NCBI GenBank assembly: GCA_021820805.1
Contig: JAKADF010000068.1
Span: forward strand, 1 to 10,524
Length of the DNA: 10,524 nt
Direction: 5' to 3'
Source: Bacillota bacterium
GTDB taxonomy: Bacteria; Bacillota; Bacilli; Alicyclobacillales; Alicyclobacillaceae
Shown: positions 5,898-10,524 of the stretch, piece after piece
Position numbering within the stretch: position 1 is the first letter of the stretch
How the letters are laid out: each line of letters begins with the position of its first letter
Translations under genes and position numbers: made by a program
Notes under the pieces: generated by a model
What the model was told of the DNA's origin: nothing
Databases searched by the model: none
The model's input: the letters and a program-made list of their open reading frames with translations, nothing else

Positions 5898-7712
5898 ATG
5901 GGCATAGCCAAACAAACATTTAAGTTTTCGCCGTTCGTTATTCTCTGCTTTATCTTGCCTTTTCTTTTACCAAGTGGAAGAATCGGCGGATATTATCTCA
6001 CTTTGGCAATTCTGTCAGTATCGTATGCGATTGCGACTCTTGGACTAACTGTTCTATTGGGATACTCTGGGCAAATATCCCTAGCTCAAGCAGCATTCTA
6101 TGGGCTGGGATCTTATACGTTGGCAATTTTAACTGTTAAGTATCACTGGTCGTTCTGGCCTGCGTTTTTGGCGGCAATTATAGTGGCGACTCTATTCGGA
6201 TTGTTTCTTGGGGCAATCTCACTGCGCTTAACTACGCATTATCTGGCACTTGTTACAATCGGCTTTCAAACGATTATCAGTTTGGTGTTGAACAATTGGA
6301 AATCATTCACTGGCGGTGCTGACGGTGTTTCCAATATACCAAGGCCTCAAATTGGTGGACTTAGTTTTACGGATGATAGAAACTTTTACTGGTTAATAGT
6401 AGTGTTTTTGATGATCGCGGTTTATGTTGTCTATCGATTGCGTAATTCTCGAATGGGCAGTGCACTTCTCGCATTAAGAGAAGATGAAATTGCTGCGTCT
6501 GCGGCGGGAATCAACCTATTTTGGGCAAAGGTTCTTGCATTCTCAGTCAGTGCAGGTCTTGGTGGTCTGGGCGGTGCTTTGTATGCATCTGGTGCGCTCT
6601 ATATTAGTCCGAATATCTATACATTTGATCAGTCTGTTTTGTTCTTCTCGATGGTTCTGGTCGGCGGGCAAGAATCAATTATTGGGACGATTCTAGGAGC
6701 CGTTTTGTTGACGTTTTTGCCGGAGTGGTTGCGATTTTTGCAACAGTACTACATTGCGGTATATGGCTTCTTGGTAATTGTCGTTATTTTATTTTTGCCG
6801 GAAGGTCTATGGGGCTTATTGGTTCGTGGGGTTAAAGCTGCGCTCCGAGTGTTCAGAAAAGGCGATAAAATGGAAATGGCGGATGTACAGTTGCTGCAAA
6901 CTCCGGTTAACCGTACCAAGCACCCGCAAGCTACAGACGAGGTTATCCTGGAAGTTGAAAATTTGCATAAGCATTTTGGCGGCGTAAAAGCGGTCAACGG
7001 CATGAGTTTTAAGGTTCGCAAAGGAGACGTTGTGGTTCTGATAGGACCAAATGGATCTGGAAAGACAACAGTTCTAAACGTACTAAGCGGCATATACGAT
7101 GCGACGGACGGTACAATATCTTATAGAGGGAAAAATATTACAAACAAGAAGCCTCACGAAGTAAATCGTCTTGGAATTGCGAGAACGTATCAAAATATAC
7201 GGCTGTTCCCGGAACTGACTGCACTCGAAAATGTTGTAGTGGGATATTACCCAAAAGGCTCTGTTGGACTTGTCGGGACACTCTTGTCTAGACGCAAAGG
7301 TTATTTAGAAGAAAAAGTAGCAAAAGAGCGTGCAAGAGAGGCACTAGAATTACTCGGATTCACGCGAATGAATGAGAAGGCTAAGAATCTTCCTTATGGT
7401 CAACAAAGAATTGTAGAAATTGCAAGAGCAATGGTAGCTGGACCTGAAATATTGTTATTAGACGAGCCGGCTGCAGGTATGAATCCTGAAGAAACAAAGT
7501 CGTTGTCGGAAATTATATACCGGCTGCACGACTTGGGGTTAACAATCGTGCTAATTGAACACGATATGTCATTTGTAACAAACGTTGCAACACAGGCGTA
7601 TGTTATGGACTTTGGCAAGAAGATTGGTGAAGGATCTGTGCAAAGTGTTTTACGAGATCCTGAAGTTATTAAAGCTTACCTGGGGGATGATTCCGACTAT
7701 GACCTTGCTTAG
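5898..7712 (+). CDS. fused ABC transporter permease-ATPase (LivM-LivG)
   Basis: This 604-residue protein joins the second permease and the first ATPase of the importer. Residues 1-320 are LivM-like, with several membrane segments and the family motifs GYSGQISLAQAAFYGLGSY (55-73), TGGADGV (138-144), REDEIAASAAGIN (194-206) and LPEGLWGL (300-307). After a linker (321-348), residues 349-604 form a LivG-type ATPase. It has Walker A GPNGSGKTT (383-391), Gln432, an LPYGQQ signature (498-503, in place of LSGGQ as usual in LivG), Walker B ILLLDEP (518-524, catalytic Glu523) and the switch His555. The ATG at 5898 has AAAGGGAG (5884-5891) 6 nt upstream; an in-frame TTG at 5856 would overlap the livH stop and has no SD. 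An in-frame ATG at 6870 (Met325) with AAAAGG 7 nt before it may be the old livG start. Its 3' end overlaps livF by 14 bp. Confidence 0.93.
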   Translation: MGIAKQTFKFSPFVILCFILPFLLPSGRIGGYYLTLAILSVSYAIATLGLTVLLGYSGQISLAQAAFYGLGSYTLAILTVKYHWSFWPAFLAAIIVATLFGLFLGAISLRLTTHYLALVTIGFQTIISLVLNNWKSFTGGADGVSNIPRPQIGGLSFTDDRNFYWLIVVFLMIAVYVVYRLRNSRMGSALLALREDEIAASAAGINLFWAKVLAFSVSAGLGGLGGALYASGALYISPNIYTFDQSVLFFSMVLVGGQESIIGTILGAVLLTFLPEWLRFLQQYYIAVYGFLVIVVILFLPEGLWGLLVRGVKAALRVFRKGDKMEMADVQLLQTPVNRTKHPQATDEVILEVENLHKHFGGVKAVNGMSFKVRKGDVVVLIGPNGSGKTTVLNVLSGIYDATDGTISYRGKNITNKKPHEVNRLGIARTYQNIRLFPELTALENVVVGYYPKGSVGLVGTLLSRRKGYLEEKVAKERAREALELLGFTRMNEKAKNLPYGQQRIVEIARAMVAGPEILLLDEPAAGMNPEETKSLSEIIYRLHDLGLTIVLIEHDMSFVTNVATQAYVMDFGKKIGEGSVQSVLRDPEVIKAYLGDDSDYDLA

Positions 7713-8424
7713 TGTAAATCATATTGAATCCCGTTACGGACAGGTAATCGCTCTCCATGACATAGACGTGGAAGTAAACGCTGGTGAAATTGTTACATTA
7801 CTTGGAGTGAATGGAGCGGGGAAATCAACGACATTAAAAACGATTTCCGGCCTGATTCATCCGTCAAAGGGAACCATTGAGTTTGATGGACAACGGATAG
7901 ACAGAATGCAGCCTGAGGACATTGTGAGGCGTCACATTGTGCATGTTCCGGAAGGGCGAAGGATATTTCCAGGATTAACTGTTCACGAGAACTTGATTAT
8001 GGGTACTTCCAATCAGAAGATGAAACGTCAGGAAATAGATCAAGGCATAGAACGAGTGCTGGATATATTCCCTGATTTGAAACGTTTGTTTAATCAGTTA
8101 GGTTGGTCACTAAGCGGCGGGCAGCAACAAATGTTAGCAATCGGACGCGGGCTTATGGCAAGTCCACGAATTCTGATGTTAGATGAACCATCTTTAGGAT
8201 TGGCTCCGGTTATTGTCAAGCAAGTGTTCGAAACGGTCAAAAAAATTAATCAACAAGGCGTTACGATTCTTTTAGTGGAACAGAATGCAAGCCTTAGTTT
8301 GCGTATTTCACACCGGGCATATCTGCTCGAAACAGGAAAAGTTGTTCGAGTTGACACCTCTGAAAATCTTATCAAAGATGAAAGTGTACGTGCCGCACTC
8401 CTTGGCGGTGCTGCTCATTCATAA
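7699..8424 (+). CDS. livF: branched-chain amino acid-type ABC transporter ATP-binding protein, LivF family
   Basis: This 241-residue cytoplasmic ATPase is the second motor subunit, expected to pair with the ATPase half of the LivM-LivG fusion. Visible motifs are Walker A GVNGAGKST (36-44), the LivF-typical VHVPEGRRIFPGLTV (81-95), signature LSGGQQQ (138-144), Walker B ILMLDEPS (158-165, Glu163) and VEQN (193-196), where Gln195 stands at the switch-His position as is usual in LivF. The ATG at 7699 gives the normal family length. It lies 14 nt inside the end of the preceding gene with GGGGGA (7682-7687) 11 nt upstream, so translational coupling is likely. An in-frame ATG at 7687 directly abuts the G-run and is less likely, and starts further upstream would run deep into the fusion gene. 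It is the last gene of the importer operon. The substrate is unknown. Confidence 0.93.
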   Translation: MTLLSVNHIESRYGQVIALHDIDVEVNAGEIVTLLGVNGAGKSTTLKTISGLIHPSKGTIEFDGQRIDRMQPEDIVRRHIVHVPEGRRIFPGLTVHENLIMGTSNQKMKRQEIDQGIERVLDIFPDLKRLFNQLGWSLSGGQQQMLAIGRGLMASPRILMLDEPSLGLAPVIVKQVFETVKKINQQGVTILLVEQNASLSLRISHRAYLLETGKVVRVDTSENLIKDESVRAALLGGAAHS

Positions 8425-8456
8425 CTGGTATTTCAATTAGCGTGTAGAGATAGGTT

Positions 8457-8520
8457 GGGACAGCTTTCAGCATTTTTGTTTGGTCCTGTAGTAAAAAGGA
8501 CTAAACGCTGAATCTGTTCC
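8457..8520. terminator. long stem-loop after the ABC operon; hairpin repeat copy 2
   Basis: Three stacked stems face each other: GGGACAG (8457-8463) with CTGTTCC (8514-8520), TTCAGC (8466-8471) with GCTGAA (8507-8512), and GTTTGGTCC (8478-8486) with GGACTAAAC (8498-8506). The only imperfections are two G·U pairs, small bulges and a six-nucleotide ATTTTT bulge. The loop is TGTAGTAAAAA. It begins 32 bp after the livF stop and is the best candidate for ending that transcript, although no T-run follows. Its inner part resembles the element at 3494-3535, so it may instead be, or derive from, a dispersed palindromic repeat. Confidence 0.6.
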
Positions 8521-8619
8521 AGAAACTTCTAAAATTTTGAAGATGCATAAATCATCCTAAGTACTTGTTAACCAAATTCCCGAAACAGGGTTTTCTTTCA
8601 GAATAATAACTAATTAGTA

Positions 8620-8647
8620 TTGTGAAAATGGGGATATCTTATATAAT
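8620..8647 (+). promoter_or_regulatory. sigma-A-type promoter of the GntR-family gene
   Basis: TTGTGA (8620-8625) and TATAAT (8642-8647) are separated by 16 bp, giving a consensus -10 and a fair -35. Transcription would start near 8654, within the operator-like palindromes that follow, which fits autorepression. A separate perfect palindrome ACTAATTAGT (8609-8618) ends 1 bp before the -35 and could be an extra binding site. Confidence 0.6.
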
Positions 8648-8648
8648 A

Positions 8649-8677
8649 GATTATATATAATCGATTATCGTGATTAT
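8649..8677. promoter_or_regulatory. candidate operator of the GntR-family regulator
   Basis: ATAATCGATTAT (8657-8668) is a perfect 12-bp palindrome just after the -10 hexamer. GATTAT occurs three times here (8649-8654, 8663-8668, 8672-8677), in addition to the inverted ATAATC. The near-identical ATAATCGATTAA at 3409-3420 upstream of the ABC operon supports a role as a shared operator. Binding by the adjacent FCD regulator is inferred from position. Confidence 0.5.
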
Positions 8678-8695
8678 AAGAAAGGTTCAGTGGCC

Positions 8696-9376
8696 ATGTG
8701 GTCTAGACAAAGACTTGAAGTCAGCTCTTTAAAAGATGAGGTTAAGGAAAGAATTCGAGAGTGGATTCTAACTGGTGAATTACAACCTGGCCAGCGGATT
8801 GTTGAGACTGAAATTGCCCGAACATTCGGCATTAGCCAAGTGCCCGTGCGAGAGGCTCTGCGAGGACTTGAGGAAGAAGGGTTGGTTCGTACGATTAAGT
8901 ACAAAGGAGCCTATGTTTCAGATTTAGTATTAAAGGAAATCTATCATACCTTCTTGCTTAGGACACAGATTGAGTCAAATGTACTTAATATTGTTGTGCC
9001 AAGGCTAAACAATCACCACTTTGAAGAGCTTAGTTATATTGTTCGTCAAATGAAAGAGCTTGAAGATGATAAGTCCTATGTTATACAGTCCGGTCTTGAT
9101 ATTCAATTTCACAGCCTTATTGTGGGATGGTCAGGAATCGAGGTTTATATTCGAATTTGGAACGCCCTCATTGGCCATGTAAGGCGGTTTATAACACTGA
9201 TGCATCCCACATATTTCTCGGAAAATCATTCAATTGTGGTCTCTCAGCATGAAGAGCTTTTGAGTGTTTTAAAAGCGGGGGATGTAGAAGCTGCAAAGAA
9301 AGTCTTTACTGACCACATCATGTGCTTGTGGAATGAACAAGGCACAAATTGGCTCGGTCAGGAAAAATTTACTTAA
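8696..9376 (+). CDS. GntR-family transcriptional regulator, FadR/FCD subfamily
   Basis: This 226-residue DNA-binding regulator has an N-terminal winged helix (about 8-75). Typical words are IREWILTGELQPGQRIVE, the recognition-helix region ISQVPVREALRGLEEEGLV, and the wing ending in GAYVSD. The C-terminal helical FCD domain (about 80-212) carries the likely metal and ligand residues Asp135 and His139 (DIQFH), His185 and His207. FCD regulators commonly bind carboxylates such as sugar acids, lactate or glycolate and then release DNA, which fits the enzymes around it. The ATG at 8696 is preferred (AAGAAAGG at 8678-8685, 10 nt upstream); an in-frame GTG at 8690, with a 4-nt spacer, would add two residues and cannot be excluded. 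A promoter and palindromes lie directly upstream. The dehydratase gene follows in the same direction with no terminator between, so they may share a transcript. It is the likely local regulator of the locus. Confidence 0.92.
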   Translation: MWSRQRLEVSSLKDEVKERIREWILTGELQPGQRIVETEIARTFGISQVPVREALRGLEEEGLVRTIKYKGAYVSDLVLKEIYHTFLLRTQIESNVLNIVVPRLNNHHFEELSYIVRQMKELEDDKSYVIQSGLDIQFHSLIVGWSGIEVYIRIWNALIGHVRRFITLMHPTYFSENHSIVVSQHEELLSVLKAGDVEAAKKVFTDHIMCLWNEQGTNWLGQEKFT

Positions 9377-9412
9377 AATAAACGGCCTACAGTACGAATT
9401 AAGGGAGGTGAA

Positions 9413-9457
9413 GTGAAGCAACTGCAAGTAAAAAACATTACAACTCATGATAACTAA
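9413..9457 (+). CDS. possible 14-residue leader peptide upstream of the dehydratase gene
   Basis: A GTG at 9413 preceded by AAGGGAGG (9401-9408, 4-nt spacer) opens a 14-codon frame reading MKQLQVKNITTHDN. Its TAA stop (9455-9457) overlaps the AAGGAGG SD (9456-9462) of the dehydratase gene. That geometry would allow translational coupling or a leader effect. The SD spacing is short and no family is recognisable, so it may be a fortuitous frame. Confidence 0.3.
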   Translation: MKQLQVKNITTHDN

Positions 9458-9475
9458 GGAGGACTAATATCTAAT

Positions 9476-10524
9476 ATGAAAATTACAAATATTGAAACAT
9501 TCATTGCCGGAAATCCATGGAGAAATTGGCTGTTTGCAAGAGTTCATACAGATGAAGGCGTATACGGCATCGGTGAGGGAACGCTTAATTGCTTCGCGAA
9601 AACAGTAGAATCTGCTATTCACGAATTAGAAGGCTTTGTTATTGGGATGGATCCATTTGATGTAGAAGCTATTTCTCTAAAGTTGTTCAGGGATGCTTTT
9701 TCTGATGGTGGTCAAATTCAAGGTGCTGCTCTTGCAGCGATTGAAACCGCATGTTGGGACATCATGGGTAAAGTTACAGGTCAACCACTTTATAAGCTCC
9801 TTGGCGGAAAATGTCATGATAAAATTCGTGTATATGCAAATGGCTGGTATCGAGGGCCACGTACGCCTGAGTTCTTCCATGAAAGAGCAAAAGCTGTAGT
9901 AGGGAAGGGTTATACAGCACTCAAATTTGATCCGTTTGGAAATGCATGGAGAACTGTTGAGCCAAAAGAATTTAGTTTAGCACTGGAAATCATTCAAGCC
10001 GTACGTGATGCTGTTGGCCCAGATGTAGACATAATGATTGAAGGACATAATCGATTCAGCGTTGCGACTGCACTTCAGTTTGCGGATGCAATTGCTCCAT
10101 TCCGCCCAGCGTGGTTCGAGACTCCAGTACCGCCGCAAAAACTTTCATCGATGATAGAGGTTGCAAAACGCAGTCCCGTTCCGATTGCATGTGGAGAAGA
10201 TTATTATTGCAGGGAACAATTCTCAGAGCTGTTAAAGCACGATGCGGTACATATTGTTCAACTTGAGCCCCAATACATGGGGATTTCTGCTGCTAAACAA
10301 GTGGCTAGTATGGTTCATGCAGCGAATGGCGTAACAGCTCCTCACAGTGCGCAAGGGCCTATCTGCTCTATCGTGTGTGCTCATTTAAATATGGCAACTC
10401 CGAATTTCTACATTCATGAAATCTTTGACGAATTTAATGTCGATTGGGCAGATGACATTTTAACTCATCCCCTTCAAGTGAAAAACGGTTATCTTGAACT
10501 TTCAGACAGACCGGGTATCGGGAC
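9476..10524 (+). CDS. enolase-superfamily sugar-acid dehydratase (mandelate racemase/galactonate dehydratase-like), 3' end cut by the window
   Basis: The visible 349 residues are most of a mandelate racemase/muconate lactonizing-type protein, probably lacking only about 25-40 residues. The N-terminal capping domain (about 1-115) starts MKITNIETF and contains TDEGVYGIGEG (25-35) and AAIETACWDIMGK (87-99). In the barrel, three metal ligands are Glu189, Glu215 and Glu241, spaced 26 and 26 as in the family. His191 (EGHNRF) matches the catalytic acid His185 of E. coli galactonate dehydratase, His290 (APH) the base, and Glu315 lies 25 residues later as in that enzyme. This pattern suggests dehydration of a sugar acid to a 2-keto-3-deoxy acid. 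The position 23 residues after Glu241, normally Asp of the His-Asp dyad, is Glu264. The ATG at 9476 is the first start after AAGGAGG (9456-9462), with a long 13-nt spacer. The gene follows the GntR-family gene by 99 bp. The exact substrate is unknown. Confidence 0.9.
   Translation, partial: MKITNIETFIAGNPWRNWLFARVHTDEGVYGIGEGTLNCFAKTVESAIHELEGFVIGMDPFDVEAISLKLFRDAFSDGGQIQGAALAAIETACWDIMGKVTGQPLYKLLGGKCHDKIRVYANGWYRGPRTPEFFHERAKAVVGKGYTALKFDPFGNAWRTVEPKEFSLALEIIQAVRDAVGPDVDIMIEGHNRFSVATALQFADAIAPFRPAWFETPVPPQKLSSMIEVAKRSPVPIACGEDYYCREQFSELLKHDAVHIVQLEPQYMGISAAKQVASMVHAANGVTAPHSAQGPICSIVCAHLNMATPNFYIHEIFDEFNVDWADDILTHPLQVKNGYLELSDRPGIG

Noticed and set aside
7585..7698. Upstream extension of livF into the fusion gene
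   Set aside because: It would add 38 residues translated from a different frame of a conserved ATPase gene; the family begins near the ATG at 7699.
1..10524. A defence system, CRISPR array, prophage or insertion sequence
   Set aside because: No regularly spaced repeats, transposase, integrase, nuclease or phage genes are seen; all sizeable genes fit catabolism, transport or regulation.

Overview
The window looks like chromosomal DNA of a low-to-moderate-GC member of the Bacillota. The signs are AT-rich spacers, strong GGAGG-type Shine-Dalgarno (SD) sites, TTG and GTG starts, and a lipoprotein with a Ser/Asn-rich linker. Several traits would suit Bacillales or Alicyclobacillaceae-like bacteria, but that placement is an inference. 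The content is a catabolic and uptake locus for an organic acid, most likely a sugar acid or related hydroxy acid. No rRNA, tRNA, CRISPR array, transposase or phage gene was seen.

Layout. Positions 48-1647 (+) hold two short-chain dehydrogenases/reductases (SDRs) in a row, closed by a strong stem-loop terminator at 1661-1698. This terminator also serves the convergent gene at 1727-3100 (-), a GlcD/LDHD-type FAD-linked 2-hydroxyacid dehydrogenase with a TTG start. A 599-bp non-coding region (3101-3699) separates this gene from a divergent operon. It carries a long inverted repeat, operator-like AT-rich palindromes, a hairpin repeat and an unused perfect SD. Positions 3700-8424 (+) are a complete LivJHMGF-type ABC importer: a substrate-binding lipoprotein, the LivH permease, a LivM-LivG fusion (permease plus ATPase in one chain) and the LivF ATPase. 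A stem-loop at 8457-8520 follows. It shares its sequence pattern with the hairpin at 3494-3535. Positions 8696-9376 (+) encode a GntR/FadR-type (FCD) regulator. Its promoter overlaps a palindrome that is repeated in the leader of the ABC operon. A possible 14-codon leader ORF (9413-9457) then precedes an enolase-superfamily sugar-acid dehydratase (9476 to the window edge, C-terminus cut off).

How the parts may work together (inference). The ABC importer brings in a small carboxylate. The enolase-superfamily enzyme dehydrates a sugar acid to a 2-keto-3-deoxy acid. The two SDRs interconvert hydroxyl and keto groups on the substrate or on intermediates. The FAD enzyme oxidises a 2-hydroxy acid such as D-lactate or glycolate formed downstream. 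The FCD regulator would sense a carboxylate of the pathway and bind the shared palindromes at its own promoter and upstream of the ABC operon. The substrate cannot be read from sequence alone.

The most notable points are: a Liv-type importer linked to sugar-acid enzymes; the LivM-LivG fusion with a vestigial internal start; a Glu in place of the usual Asp of the catalytic His-Asp dyad in the dehydratase; a shared operator motif; and a pair of related hairpin elements. None of this amounts to a clearly new class of system.
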